In this document: in pieces, positions 16,709-27,347 of the stretch
How the letters are laid out: every line of letters begins with the position of its first letter
How positions within the stretch are numbered: the first letter of the stretch is position 1
DNA from: Stutzerimonas stutzeri
GTDB taxonomy: Bacteria > Pseudomonadota > Gammaproteobacteria > Pseudomonadales > Pseudomonadaceae
Length of the DNA: 64,000 nt
Direction of reading: 5' to 3'
Assembly (NCBI RefSeq): GCF_002890915.1
Contig: NZ_POUT01000001.1
Location: 248,001-312,000, forward strand
Notes under the pieces: generated by a model
Database searches by the model: none
What the model was told of the DNA's origin: nothing
Seen by the model: only the letters and a program-made list of their open reading frames with translations
Program-made: the position numbers and the translations under genes

Positions 16709-18529
16709 TTAGACCTTGCTGCGCTCGTAGCGCTTGCGGTCGTTCTCGTTGAGGAACTTCTTGCGCAGGCGGATCGACTTCGGCGTCACTTCCACCAGCT
16801 CGTCGTCGGCGATGAATTCCAGCGCCTGCTCGAGGGTGAACTTGATCGGCGGCACCAGGGCAATGACCTCGTCCTTGCCGGAGGCACGCATGTTGTCGAG
16901 CTTCTTGCCCTTGGTCGGGTTGAGCACCAGGTCGTTGTCACGGCTGTTGATGCCGCACAGCTGGCCTTCGTAGATCTCGTCGCCCGGCGCCAGGAACAGC
17001 TTGCCGCGCGCCTGCAGGGTTTCCAGCGAGTAGGTCAGCGCGGTACCGGTGGCCATGGAGACCAGCACGCCGTTCTGGCGGTTGGTGACTTCGCCGGCCT
17101 TGATCGGGCCGTAGTGGCTGAAGGTCGAGGTCAGGATGCCGGTACCCGAGGTCAGGGTCAGGAAGTTGTTGCGGAAGCCGATCAGGCCGCGCGCCGGGAT
17201 GGTGTATTCCAGGCGCACGCGGCCCTTGCCGTCGGGGATCATGTTGGTCAGATCGCCCTTGCGCAGGCCCATCTGCTCCATCACCGGTCCCTGGTGCTGC
17301 TCCTCGATGTCGATGGTGACGTTCTCGTAGGGCTCCTGCTTCTCACCGGCCTCGTTCTCGATGATCACCACTTCCGGACGGCCCACGGCCAGTTCGAAGC
17401 CTTCACGACGCATGGTTTCGATCAATACCGAGAGATGCAGCTCGCCGCGACCGGAGACCTTGAACTTCTCCGGGCTGTCGCCCGGCTCGACGCGCAGGGC
17501 GACGTTGTGCAGCAGCTCCTTGTCGAGACGATCCTTGATGTTGCGGCTGGTGACGAACTTGCCTTCCTTGCCGGCGAAGGGCGAGTCGTTGACCTGGAAG
17601 GTCATGCTCACGGTCGGCTGGTCGACGGTCAGTGGCGGCAGCGCCTCGACGGCGTTCTGGTCGCAGAGGGTGTCGGAGATGTACAGCTCGTCCATGCCGG
17701 ATACGCAGACGATGTCGCCGGCTTCGGCTTCGGCGACTTCCACGCGCTGCAGACCGGAGTGCCCCATGATCTTCAGGATACGGCCGTTACGCTTCTTGCC
17801 GTCGGCGCCGATGGCGGTCACCGGGCTGTTGGCCTTGATGGTGCCGCGAGCGATGCGGCCGATACCGATCACACCGAGGAAGCTGTTGTAGTCCAGCTGG
17901 GAGATCTGCATCTGGAACGGACCGTCGAGGTCCACCTTGGGCGCCGGGACATGGTCGATGATGGCCTGGAACAGGGCATCCATGTTGTCGTCCATGTTCT
18001 CGTGGTCCATGCCGGCGATGCCGTTCAGGGCGCTGGCGTAGACGATCGGGAAGTCCAGCTGCTCGTCGGTGGCGCCGAGGTTGTCGAACAGGTCGAAGAT
18101 CTGGTCGATGACCCAGTCCGGACGCGCACCCGGGCGGTCGATCTTGTTCACCACGACGATCGGACGCAGGCCGGCCTTGAACGCCTTCTGGGTCACGAAG
18201 CGGGTCTGCGGCATGGGGCCGTCCTGGGCGTCGACCACCAGCAGCACGGAGTCGACCATGCTCATCACGCGCTCGACTTCACCGCCGAAGTCGGCGTGGC
18301 CGGGGGTGTCGACGATGTTGATGTTGTAGCCGTTCCACTTCAGCGCGGTGTTCTTGGCCAGGATGGTAATGCCGCGTTCCTTCTCCTGGTCGTTGGAGTC
18401 CATCACGCGCTCGTTTTCCGCTTCTTTGCGGTCGAGGGTGCCGGACAGGCGCAGCAGCTTGTCGACGAGGGTGGTCTTGCCATGGTCGACGTGGGCGATG
18501 ATGGCGATGTTGCGGAGATTCTCGATCAC
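16709..18529 (-). CDS. typA: Translational GTPase TypA/BipA
   Basis: A 606-residue ribosome-associated GTPase related to EF-G and LepA. N-terminal G motifs are visible: AHVDHGKTT at about 12-20, DTPGHADF in the switch II region and [13 protein letters not shown]. Beta-barrel and alpha/beta domains follow, with [19 protein letters not shown] and the C-terminal [20 protein letters not shown] region special to TypA. The start is a GTG at 18529 giving the conserved N-terminus V(M)[16 protein letters not shown]; the longer upstream frame is not part of the family. TypA supports growth under cold and stress and 50S subunit assembly. It is a single gene with the terminator at 16631. Confidence 0.96.
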   Translation of the reverse strand: MIENLRNIAIIAHVDHGKTTLVDKLLRLSGTLDRKEAENERVMDSNDQEKERGITILAKNTALKWNGYNINIVDTPGHADFGGEVERVMSMVDSVLLVVDAQDGPMPQTRFVTQKAFKAGLRPIVVVNKIDRPGARPDWVIDQIFDLFDNLGATDEQLDFPIVYASALNGIAGMDHENMDDNMDALFQAIIDHVPAPKVDLDGPFQMQISQLDYNSFLGVIGIGRIARGTIKANSPVTAIGADGKKRNGRILKIMGHSGLQRVEVAEAEAGDIVCVSGMDELYISDTLCDQNAVEALPPLTVDQPTVSMTFQVNDSPFAGKEGKFVTSRNIKDRLDKELLHNVALRVEPGDSPEKFKVSGRGELHLSVLIETMRREGFELAVGRPEVVIIENEAGEKQEPYENVTIDIEEQHQGPVMEQMGLRKGDLTNMIPDGKGRVRLEYTIPARGLIGFRNNFLTLTSGTGILTSTFSHYGPIKAGEVTNRQNGVLVSMATGTALTYSLETLQARGKLFLAPGDEIYEGQLCGINSRDNDLVLNPTKGKKLDNMRASGKDEVIALVPPIKFTLEQALEFIADDELVEVTPKSIRLRKKFLNENDRKRYERSKV

Positions 18530-18696
18530 TGATTCGTTTCTCTGTAGATGGCTTCGAGCTCGGACTGGAAGCTTGGGAATAGTCCGGACGACGTCAGGCT
18601 GTCCGAGTTGTAACGACTGGGCCTTGCGATCAGCAGCGGTCGGGAGGACGGTGGCGAATGCTGCCACCCAATAGCCCCGGCTGTTTCACCGATGCG

Positions 18697-20151
18697 TCAG
18701 GCCGGACGATAGACGCGAACATTTACATGCCCCTCGCTCAGCAGATGGTGAGCATGCAGGCGGCTCATGACACCTTTGTCGCAATACAGCAGGTACTGGC
18801 GGTTTTCATCCAGTTCCTTGAAACGGTTGTTCAGCGCGTAGAACGGCAGCGCCTGTACTTCGATGCCCGGCAGCTCGAGCGGTTCGTCCTCGGCGGCATC
18901 GGGGTGACGGATGTCGAGGATGACCTGGCCAGCCATCGCCTCGCGGACTTCCTCGACCCTGATGTCCTGGCCCAGCTCGTCGATCACCCGGTCGATCGGC
19001 ACCTGGCGGGCATTGGCCAGGGCGCGCTCGAGGATGGCCATGTCGAACTGCTTTTCCTCGTGCTCGACGCGGTAGCGCTTGGCGCGGGTGGTCGGGTTCT
19101 TCGAGATCACCCCGCAGTATTCGGGCATGTTCTTGGCGAACTCGGCGGTGCCGATCTGGAAGGCGGTGTCGATGATGTCCTGCTTGTGGCTGGCGATCAG
19201 CGGGCGCAGCACCAGCATGTCGGTGGCCGCATCGATCACCGAGAGGTTCGGCAGGGTCTGGCTGGAGACCTGGGAAATCGCCTCGCCGGTGACCAGCGCA
19301 TCGATGCGCAGGCGCTCGGCGATCGCGGTCGAGGCGCGCAGCATCATGCGCTTCAGGACCACGCCCATCTGGCTGTTGTCGACCTTCTGCAGGATCTCGC
19401 CGACCACTTCCTCGAACGGCACGCTGACGAACAGCACGCGGTGCGAGCTGCCGTACTTCTTCCATAGGTAGTGGGCGACTTCCATCACCCCCAGCTCGTG
19501 GGCGCGGCCGCCGAGGTTGAAGAAGCAGAAGTGCGTCATCAGCCCGCGGCGCATCATCTGGTAGGCGGCGACGGTGGAATCGAACCCGCCGGACATCAGC
19601 ACCAGGGTCTGCTCCAGCGCACCCAGCGGGTAGCCGCCGATACCGTCGTGCTGCTGGTGCACGACGAACAGGCGCTGGTCGCGAATCTCCATGCGCACCT
19701 CGACTTCCGGCGCCTTCAGCGAGATGCCGGCGGCGCCGCATTGCTGGCGCAGCTGACTGCCGACATGGCGCTCGACGTCCATGGAGCTGAACGGATGCTT
19801 GCCGGCACGCTTGCAGCGCACGGCGAAGATCCTGCCCGGCAGGCGCTCGGCGTAGTGCGCCTTGCACTTGGCGACGATGTCGTCCAGATCGCCCAGCGGG
19901 TATTCGTGCACCTCCAGGCAATGGGCGATACCCGGCGTGCAACGCAGGCGCTCGATCATCTCGCGCAACAGCTTCGGCTCGCTGAGCGCGGTTTCCACCT
20001 CGATGTTGTCCCACACGCCCTCGACCCGCAGCTCGGGATCGAGCTCGCGCAGCACGGTGCGGATGTTCTTCGCCAGCTGGCGAATGAACCCCTTGCGCAC
20101 CGGCGGGCTCTTGATGGTGATTTCGGGGAAAACCTTGACGATCAGCTTCAT
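18697..20151 (-). CDS. thiI: tRNA 4-thiouridine synthase / sulfurtransferase ThiI
   Basis: A 484-residue enzyme. The ferredoxin-like and THUMP domains occupy about 1-165. The PP-loop adenylation motif SGGFDS is at 187-192. A C-terminal rhodanese domain has its catalytic Cys-457 in [11 protein letters not shown]. It makes 4-thiouridine at position 8 of tRNA using sulfur from IscS, and in some bacteria the rhodanese part also serves thiamin thiazole synthesis. The length is as expected for the gammaproteobacterial long form. It lies between typA and glnA as in other Pseudomonas chromosomes. Confidence 0.96.
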   Translation of the reverse strand: MKLIVKVFPEITIKSPPVRKGFIRQLAKNIRTVLRELDPELRVEGVWDNIEVETALSEPKLLREMIERLRCTPGIAHCLEVHEYPLGDLDDIVAKCKAHYAERLPGRIFAVRCKRAGKHPFSSMDVERHVGSQLRQQCGAAGISLKAPEVEVRMEIRDQRLFVVHQQHDGIGGYPLGALEQTLVLMSGGFDSTVAAYQMMRRGLMTHFCFFNLGGRAHELGVMEVAHYLWKKYGSSHRVLFVSVPFEEVVGEILQKVDNSQMGVVLKRMMLRASTAIAERLRIDALVTGEAISQVSSQTLPNLSVIDAATDMLVLRPLIASHKQDIIDTAFQIGTAEFAKNMPEYCGVISKNPTTRAKRYRVEHEEKQFDMAILERALANARQVPIDRVIDELGQDIRVEEVREAMAGQVILDIRHPDAAEDEPLELPGIEVQALPFYALNNRFKELDENRQYLLYCDKGVMSRLHAHHLLSEGHVNVRVYRPA

Positions 20152-20278
20152 GGAAACAGCACGTGCGCCGGCGAGGCATGAAAAGAGGGGCGCGGAGTAT
20201 AGCGGAAACTGCTCAAGCTTTGACCGATTTTCTCACCAACCCTACAGCGCACCAAAACAATGCCAGCAAGCACATCAA

Positions 20279-20295
20279 TGCACTATTACAGTGCA
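20279..20295. promoter_or_regulatory. NtrC-binding site upstream of glnA
   Basis: TGCACTATTACAGTGCA is a perfect dyad fitting the NtrC consensus TGCAC-N7-GTGCA. It lies 85 bases upstream of the -24 element of the glnA sigma-54 promoter, the usual enhancer position. Confidence 0.85.
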
Positions 20296-20379
20296 TTACA
20301 ACGATGCGCATACCGGCTTCTTCATCGAAAAATCGCCGCCACCACACCAAACAGGGCGAATAGTTCCAACAAAGAGCAC

Positions 20380-20395
20380 TGGCATGCAATTTGCT
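20380..20395 (+). promoter_or_regulatory. Sigma-54 promoter of glnA
   Basis: TGGCATGCAATTTGCT matches the -24/-12 consensus TGGCAY-N5-TTGCW, with GG and GC in the correct register. It lies 96 bases before the glnA ATG. Together with the NtrC dyad it indicates nitrogen-limitation control. Confidence 0.88.
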
Positions 20396-20490
20396 CTCTT
20401 GTGAGGCAGGTCGCCTTGGCGGAACATCGCCGCCGGCTTCACCCTGATTCGGAAGCATAACTGTCACGCTTCCACCACTTGGAGAACACC

Positions 20491-21894
20491 ATGTCGAAGT
20501 CGCTTCAACTGATCAAAGATTACGATGTGAAGTGGATTGATCTGCGCTTCACCGATACCAAAGGCAAACAGCAGCACGTCACCATGCCGGCCCGTGATGC
20601 CGACGATGACTTCTTCGAGTACGGCAAGATGTTCGACGGCTCGTCCATCGCTGGCTGGAAGGGCATCGAAGCCTCCGACATGATCCTGATGCCGGACGAC
20701 AGCACCGCCGTGCTGGATCCGTTCACCGAAGAGCCGACCCTGATCCTGGTCTGCGACATCATCGAGCCCTCCACCATGCAGGGTTACGATCGCGACCCGC
20801 GCGCCATCGCCCGCCGCGCCGAGGAATTCCTCAAGTCCACCGGTATCGGTGACACCGTATTCGTCGGCCCGGAGCCGGAGTTCTTCGTCTTCGACCAGGT
20901 GAAGTTCAAGTCCGACATCTCCGGCTCGATGTTCAAGATCTACTCCGAGCAGGCATCCTGGATGACCGACGGCGAGATCGAAGGCGGCAACAAGGGCCAC
21001 CGTCCGGCCGTCAAGGGCGGTTACTTCCCGGTTCCGCCGGTCGACCACGACCACGAAATCCGCACCGCCATGTGCAACGCCCTGGAAGAAATGGGCCTGG
21101 TCGTGGAAGTGCACCACCACGAAGTGGCCACCGCCGGCCAGAACGAGATCGGCGTGAAGTTCAACACCCTGGTGGCCAAGGCCGACGAAGTGCAGACCCT
21201 CAAGTACTGCGTACACAACGTCGCCGACGCCTACGGCAAGACCGCCACCTTCATGCCCAAGCCCCTGTACGGCGACAACGGCTCCGGCATGCACGTGCAC
21301 ATGTCCATCTCCAAGGACGGCAAGAACACCTTCGCCGGTGACGGCTATGCCGGCCTGTCCGAGACCGCCCTGTACTTCATCGGCGGCATCATCAAGCACG
21401 GCAAGGCGCTGAACGGCTTCACCAACCCGTCGACCAACTCCTACAAGCGTCTGGTCCCGGGCTTCGAAGCGCCGGTCATGCTGGCCTACTCGGCCCGCAA
21501 CCGCTCCGCCTCGATCCGCATCCCGTACGTCAACAGCCCGAAAGCCCGTCGCATCGAGGCGCGCTTCCCGGACCCGTCGGCCAACCCCTACCTGGCCTTC
21601 GCCGCCCTGCTGATGGCCGGCCTGGACGGTATCCAGAACAAGATCCACCCTGGCGATGCCGCCGACAAGAACCTGTACGATCTGCCGCCGGAAGAAGGCA
21701 AGCTGATCCCGCAGGTCTGCGGCAGCCTGAAGGAAGCCCTGGAAGAGCTGGACAAGGGCCGCGCCTTCCTGACCAAGGGCGGCGTGTTCTCCGACGACTT
21801 CATCGATGCCTACATCGAGCTGAAGGCGGAAGAAGAGATCAAGGTGCGCACCTTCGTGCACCCGCTGGAATACGACCTGTACTACAGCGTCTAA
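20491..21894 (+). CDS. glnA: Glutamine synthetase type I
   Basis: A 467-residue GSI enzyme that makes glutamine from glutamate, ammonia and ATP. The N-terminal beta-grasp domain contains [14 protein letters not shown]. The catalytic barrel has the metal-binding region [10 protein letters not shown], the segment [10 protein letters not shown] with the catalytic His, and NRSASIRIP for ATP/glutamate contact. Tyr-396 in [11 protein letters not shown] is the site of adenylylation by GlnE, so activity should be reversibly controlled. The ATG at 20491 has GGAG 6 bases upstream. Transcription is expected from the sigma-54/NtrC promoter and probably ends at the terminator at 21913. Confidence 0.97.
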   Translation: MSKSLQLIKDYDVKWIDLRFTDTKGKQQHVTMPARDADDDFFEYGKMFDGSSIAGWKGIEASDMILMPDDSTAVLDPFTEEPTLILVCDIIEPSTMQGYDRDPRAIARRAEEFLKSTGIGDTVFVGPEPEFFVFDQVKFKSDISGSMFKIYSEQASWMTDGEIEGGNKGHRPAVKGGYFPVPPVDHDHEIRTAMCNALEEMGLVVEVHHHEVATAGQNEIGVKFNTLVAKADEVQTLKYCVHNVADAYGKTATFMPKPLYGDNGSGMHVHMSISKDGKNTFAGDGYAGLSETALYFIGGIIKHGKALNGFTNPSTNSYKRLVPGFEAPVMLAYSARNRSASIRIPYVNSPKARRIEARFPDPSANPYLAFAALLMAGLDGIQNKIHPGDAADKNLYDLPPEEGKLIPQVCGSLKEALEELDKGRAFLTKGGVFSDDFIDAYIELKAEEEIKVRTFVHPLEYDLYYSV

Positions 21895-21912
21895 GCCGCT
21901 AAGCGCGACAAG

Positions 21913-21937
21913 AAGGCCACCCTCGGGTGGCCTTTTT
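21913..21937 (+). terminator. Rho-independent terminator of glnA
   Basis: AAGGCCACCC pairs with GGGTGGCCTT across a 2-base loop and is followed by a T run. It starts 19 bases after the glnA stop. Confidence 0.93.
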
Positions 21938-22004
21938 CGTTTTCGCGTCCCCTCCTCCACATGGTTATGCATGGTTCGGCCATGGCGTGTTGCGAACCTC
22001 GTTC

Positions 22005-22071
22005 GGCGGGTTGCAACCCGCCCTACGCCAAGCCGGGGCTCCGTGCAAACCGTAGGGCGGGTGAAACCCGC
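22005..22071. repeat. REP-like inverted repeat, family B (copy 1)
   Basis: GGCGGGTTGCAACCCGCCCT then ACGCC forms one hairpin and CGTAGGGCGGGTGAAACCCG then C the other; the two arms are inverted relative to each other. A second, oppositely oriented pair is at 44654-44726. It lies in the gap between the glnA terminator and the first DUF4124 gene, which otherwise shows nothing. Confidence 0.8.
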
Positions 22072-22182
22072 GCGGCCAGGATGAGGCCGCAGCTTGTCGC
22101 CGCTCGCAATTCCCACCGATCGGACTTGCCGGCAGCCCCGCACGGTGCAAGGCTTCCAGCACCTACCACCGCGGAGCTCCCC

Positions 22183-22722
22183 ATGCGTAGCGCATTGTTC
22201 GGCCTGCTGTTGATCCTGACCGTCCCGGCCAGCGCCGAGATCTACAAATACACCGACGAGCACGGCAATACCGTGTTCACCAACCAGCCTCCGGAAGGCA
22301 TCCAGGCCGATACCGTCGAACTACCACCGGCCAATACCGTGAATATCCGCACCCCCGAGCCACCGCCGCCGCTGCCCGGCGAGCAGCCGGCCAGCCAGGC
22401 GCCCTACCAGACACTGACGGTCACCGGCATCCCGGACGCAGAAGCACTGCGCGCCAACAACGGCAGCTTCGTCGTCGGCGCCCGCCTGGTGCCACCGCTG
22501 CAGCGCGGCCACACCCTGCGCTTCCTGCTCGACGGCATCCCCCAGGCCGCCGCCGGCAGCGACACCTCGCTGCAGCTGAATAATGTCGAGCGCGGCGAAC
22601 ACCGCCTGCAGGTCGAAGTGCTCAGCGGCGAACGGGTCATCCAGCGCAGCGAGCCGGAATACTTCACCGTGCAGCGCGTGCACACCTCCAGCCCGGCCCT
22701 CCGCCCCAGGCCGGCACCATGA
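22183..22722 (+). CDS. Secreted DUF4124 domain protein (first of tandem pair)
   Basis: A 179-residue protein with a Sec signal peptide (1-18, ending PASA-E) followed directly by a DUF4124 domain, IYKYTDEHGNTVFTNQPPEG at 19-38. A Pro-rich linker and a C-terminal beta-rich region follow (LRFLLDGIPQAAAGSDTSLQ, RGEHRLQVEVLSGERVIQRS). The protein should be periplasmic. Its function is unknown; DUF4124 is a small module common in gammaproteobacterial envelope proteins. It overlaps the next, homologous gene by 4 bases, so they are co-translated. Genes of this kind lie between glnA and ntrB in other Pseudomonas as well. Confidence 0.82.
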   Translation: MRSALFGLLLILTVPASAEIYKYTDEHGNTVFTNQPPEGIQADTVELPPANTVNIRTPEPPPPLPGEQPASQAPYQTLTVTGIPDAEALRANNGSFVVGARLVPPLQRGHTLRFLLDGIPQAAAGSDTSLQLNNVERGEHRLQVEVLSGERVIQRSEPEYFTVQRVHTSSPALRPRPAP

Positions 22723-23342
22723 GCCGCTGGCTGGCGGCCGCGCTACTGGTCATCGCGCTGCCGACGGCCGCCCAGGTCTACACCTATATAGATGCCGAGG
22801 GGAACCGCGTCTTCACCGATCGCCCGGCCGGCCAGGCGGCCGAACAGGTCCGCCTGAAACCCGGCAACAGCATGCCGGCACCACCCATCCCCACGCGCCA
22901 GGCCGCAAAGCCCGAGCCAGTCGAGGCCGAGGTCGTCGTCGCCTACCAGTTGCACATCCTCAGCCCGGTCGCGGACGAGACGATCCGCGACAACGCCGGC
23001 ACGGTCAGTGTCACCTTCCAGAGCGAGCCCGCCCTGCAGCCCGGGCATGCCTACCAGTTGCTGCTCGACGAACAGCCCCTTGGCACACCGGCCAGCCAGT
23101 CACCCATCGTACTGAGCAATGTCGATCGCGGCACGCATCGGCTCGCGATGGCAGTCGTTGACGAGCAGGCCCGCATCCTGCAGCGCACCGCGAGCCAGCC
23201 ATTCCACCTGATACGCACCTCGCTGGCCCAGCGGCGCATGGCCAAGCCCTGCCAGAAGGGCGACTACGGCGTGCGTCCGGAATGCCCGCTCAAGGATAAA
23301 CCGCCGGAAAAACGCGACATCCCCTTCGTGCCCTTTCTATGA
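22719..23342 (+). CDS. Secreted DUF4124 domain protein (second of tandem pair)
   Basis: A 207-residue paralogue of the preceding gene. The signal peptide is 1-18 (LPTAA-Q), the DUF4124 module is VYTYIDAEGNRVFTDRPAGQ at 20-39, and a C-terminal region has QLLLDEQPLGTPASQSPIVL and RGTHRLAMAVVDEQARILQR. These parallel the layout of its neighbour, so the pair probably arose by tandem duplication. A 20-residue basic/Cys-containing tail (two Cys, CQKGDYGVRPEC) is unique to this copy. The ATG overlaps the upstream stop (ATGA). Function unknown; periplasmic location expected. Confidence 0.82.
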   Translation: MSRWLAAALLVIALPTAAQVYTYIDAEGNRVFTDRPAGQAAEQVRLKPGNSMPAPPIPTRQAAKPEPVEAEVVVAYQLHILSPVADETIRDNAGTVSVTFQSEPALQPGHAYQLLLDEQPLGTPASQSPIVLSNVDRGTHRLAMAVVDEQARILQRTASQPFHLIRTSLAQRRMAKPCQKGDYGVRPECPLKDKPPEKRDIPFVPFL

Positions 23343-23351
23343 TCAAGGTAC

Positions 23352-23366
23352 GCACCTGTTTGGTGC
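23352..23366. promoter_or_regulatory. NtrC-type site upstream of ntrB
   Basis: GCACCTGTTTGGTGC is a perfect dyad with the NtrC spacing GCAC-N7-GTGC. It lies 147 bases before the ntrB start and 10 bases past the DUF4124 stop. It fits autoregulation of ntrBC. Confidence 0.75.
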
Positions 23367-23512
23367 GCACAATTGGCATCAATACCGTTCGTCACCATTT
23401 TGGTTCACCGGCCAGGCTGCCCGATGCCGGAAACATACCGCCCCGCGCCCGAATGGCGCGCCTTGGTTTGGTTCTTGCATTTCCTGTCTGACCTTCCGGA
23501 TGCAGACCAGCC

Positions 23513-24591
23513 ATGATCAACGAAGCCCTGCAACGCCTGCTGATCGAGAACCTGACTACCGCGACGCTGCTGCTCAATTCGCGCTTGCGCCTGGAATACA
23601 TGAACCCGGCCGCCGAGATGCTGCTGGCCGTCAGCGGCCAGCGCAGCCACGGCCAGTTCATCAGCGAACTGTTCACCGAGTCGCCGGAGGCCCTGGCCGC
23701 GCTGCGTCAGGCCGTGGAAGAAGCCCACCCCTTCACCAAGCGCGAGGCGACGCTGACCTCGGCCACCGGCCAGAGCCTGACCGTGGACTATGCCGTGACC
23801 CCGGTGCTGACCCGCCAGGAGACCATGCTGCTGCTGGAAGTGCTGCCGCGCGACCGCCTGCTGCGCATCACCAAGGAAGAGGCGCAGCTGTCCAAGCAGG
23901 AAACCACCAAGATGCTGGTGCGCGGCCTCGCCCATGAGATCAAGAACCCCCTGGGCGGCATCCGCGGCGCCGCCCAGCTGCTGGCGCGCGAACTGCCCGA
24001 CGAGCACCTGCAGGACTACACCGAGGTCATCATCGAGGAGGCCGACCGGCTGCGCAATCTGGTCGACCGCATGCTCGGCTCGAACAAGCTACCCTCGCTG
24101 GAGATGACCAACATCCACGAGGTGCTGGAACACGTCGCCAGCCTGATCGAAGCGGAATGCCAGGGAAGCATCATTTTGGTGCGCGACTACGACCCGAGCA
24201 TTCCCGAAGTGCTGATGGACCGCGAGCAGATGATCCAGGCCGTGCTCAATATCATGCGCAACGCCATGCAGGCGCTTTCCGGCCAGACCGAACTGGGCCT
24301 CGGCCGCCTGACCCTGCGCACCCGCACGCTGCGCCAGTTCACCATCGGGCATATCCGCCATCGCCTGGTGGCGCGTATCGAAATCATCGACAACGGCCCG
24401 GGCATCCCGGCCGAACTGCAGAACACGCTCTTCTACCCCATGGTCAGCGGGCGGCCCGACGGAACCGGCCTCGGCCTGGCCATCACCCAGAACATCATCA
24501 GTCAGCACCAGGGCCTGATCGAGTGCGAGAGCCACCCCGGCCACACCGCGTTCTCGATCTTCCTGCCACTGGAACAAGGAGCCCCAACAGC

Positions 24592-24595
<4 letters not shown>
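23513..24595 (+). CDS. ntrB: Nitrogen regulation sensor kinase NtrB
   Basis: A 360-residue cytoplasmic kinase/phosphatase. A PAS domain fills about 10-115. The HisKA domain carries the phospho-accepting His-141 in GLAHEIKNPLGG. The ATPase domain has the N box NIMRNAMQAL, G1 box DNGPGIP and G2 box DGTGLGLAI. There is no membrane segment. NtrB, controlled by the PII protein GlnB/GlnK, phosphorylates or dephosphorylates NtrC according to nitrogen status. It overlaps ntrC by 4 bases. An NtrC site lies upstream at 23352, so the operon may regulate itself. Confidence 0.95.
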
Positions 24596-26028
<1,433 letters not shown>

Positions 26029-26197
26029 GCCGCCGCCCTCCATGCTCCCCATCCTTGCGAAGGAGCGCCGAGACGAAGCCCAACACGTGCGGGGCCTGTA
26101 TCTGTTGGGCTTCGCTGCACTCAGCGCCAACCTACCCGGGTATCGATCACGCATGGGCAGCAGGCTGGCGCGGGGCGCGGAGGGCGGGCGAAGGAGC

Positions 26198-26307
26198 GTA
26201 GGGTGGAAAACTCGCGAAGCGATTTTCCACGCGGGCGTGCAGCGATACGCCTCGAGAAATCCGGCAGCGCATCCGCGTGGATGGCTTCGGCCATCCACCC
26301 TACGGCG
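26198..26307. repeat. REP-like inverted repeat, family C
   Basis: CGTAGGGTGGAAAACTCGCG then AAGCGATTTTCCACG, and GTGGATGGCTTCGGCCATCC then ACCCTACGGCG, are two hairpins with CGTAGGGTGG/CCACCCTACG as outer pairing arms. The right end runs into the neighbouring minus-strand gene and supplies its TAG stop at 26300. The rest of the 271-base gap after ntrC has no gene. Confidence 0.75.
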
Positions 26308-26737
26308 TCACCCGCACGTCGAGGCGCCAGCCGCCGGCTTCGGCCTGCCCGGCCCACTCCCCCCGCAACGGGCGGGCCGCCACCAGGTGCAGGAGCAGGC
26401 CTTTGGCGGTGTGCTGCAGCCGCCAGCCGACCCGCGTGCCATCGACCTGCAACTGGCCGGACTGTGCCTCACCCTGCGCCTGCAACAGCAGGGCGAAGGC
26501 GCCTTCGAGGTGCTCGTCGTAGAGCTCGGGCTGGCGATCGAACCACAGCGTAAGCCCTCCTGCCTGCTCCTCGATGCGCTCCAGCTGCACCGGCCCCGGC
26601 GCGGTGAGCCGGCCGATCATCGCGCCCAGCAGCAGCCCGATCAGCACCAGTGAGGCGAAAAAGCGCCGCCGCAGGCGCGGCCGCGGATCGTCCGGCACAG
26701 TAGAATGTCGCTCGTCTTCCGCCTCGGTGCCACGCAT
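26300..26737 (-). CDS. Hypothetical single-pass membrane protein
   Basis: A 145-residue protein of unknown function. A charged cytoplasmic N-terminus (about 1-25, rich in Arg/Asp/Glu) is followed by one membrane helix FFASLVLIGLLLGAMIGRL (about 26-44). A periplasmic domain then has beta-strand character (GGLTLWFDRQPELYDEHLEG, VGWRLQHTAKGLLLHLVA). The ATG at 26737 shares its CATG with the divergent trmL start; a GTG at 26698 is an alternative that would free the overlap. The stop codon lies inside a REP-like repeat, so the last residues (about VRVTP) may be recent. A gene in this position next to trmL is known in other Pseudomonas. Confidence 0.65.
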   Translation of the reverse strand: MRGTEAEDERHSTVPDDPRPRLRRRFFASLVLIGLLLGAMIGRLTAPGPVQLERIEEQAGGLTLWFDRQPELYDEHLEGAFALLLQAQGEAQSGQLQVDGTRVGWRLQHTAKGLLLHLVAARPLRGEWAGQAEAGGWRLDVRVTP

Positions 26738-27230
26738 GTTCCACGTCATCCTGTTCCAACCGGAGATCCCTCCGAATACCGGCAACATTATCAGGCTCTG
26801 CGCCAACACCGGCTGCAACCTGCACCTGATCGAACCGCTGGGGTACGAACTGGACGACAAGCGCCTGCGCCGCGCCGGCCTGGACTACCACGAATACGCC
26901 AGCCTCGCGCGGCACGCCGACCTGGACAGCTGCCTGCGCCAGCTCGGCATCGCGCCGCCGGGCAGCCCGGCCGAGCCCGGCGCGCCGCGCCTGTTCGCCT
27001 TCACCACCAAGGGCTCGCAACCGTTCCATGAAGTGCGCTACCGCCGCGGCGACGCCTTCCTGTTCGGCCCGGAAAGCCGCGGCCTGCCGGCGCAGATCCG
27101 CAACGCCCTGCCTGCCGACCGGCGCCTGCGCCTGCCGATGCGCCCCGACAGCCGCAGCCTGAATCTCTCCAACACCGTGGCGGTCGCGGTCTACGAGGCC
27201 TGGCGCCAGCTCGACTTCGCCATGGACTGA
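26736..27230 (+). CDS. trmL: tRNA (cytidine/uridine-34 2'-O)-methyltransferase TrmL
   Basis: A 164-residue SPOUT-class methyltransferase that methylates the wobble ribose of two leucine tRNAs using S-adenosylmethionine. The N-terminal FQPEIPPNTGNIIRLCANTG at 7-26, LHLIEPLGYELDDKRLRRAG at about 30-49, and the knot motifs FLFGPESRGLP and RSLNLSNTVAVAVYEAWRQ are all typical. The start is fixed by the conserved N-terminus even though no strong ribosome site precedes it. The start codon overlaps that of the divergent hypothetical gene (shared CATG). Confidence 0.94.
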   Translation: MFHVILFQPEIPPNTGNIIRLCANTGCNLHLIEPLGYELDDKRLRRAGLDYHEYASLARHADLDSCLRQLGIAPPGSPAEPGAPRLFAFTTKGSQPFHEVRYRRGDAFLFGPESRGLPAQIRNALPADRRLRLPMRPDSRSLNLSNTVAVAVYEAWRQLDFAMD

Positions 27231-27347
27231 AGAGCCTACCGCACGCGGCCTGCACGCCGATGGTCGTACGGCGTTGAAAAGCTCCAGGGGCTCCCCCATA
27301 TCAAGCGCATTCGGGCATTCATCGCCCCGCTGCGTGGAGATTTCCCC

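Larger units (their letters stand above)
20152..20490. other. glnA control region
   Basis: This 339-base divergent gap between thiI and glnA is AT-rich compared with its surroundings. It holds the NtrC dyad at 20279-20295, a weaker GCGCACCAAAACAATGCC half-match near 20247, and the sigma-54 promoter at 20380. No gene is present. Confidence 0.7.

Noticed and set aside
18530..18667. Upstream in-frame extension of typA
   Set aside because: TypA proteins begin at (M/V)IENLRNIAI; the GTG at 18529 gives exactly this. The extension has no conserved content.
20152..20490. Small plus-strand frames in the glnA upstream region
   Set aside because: They overlap the NtrC dyad and sigma-54 promoter and have no coding character; the region is regulatory.
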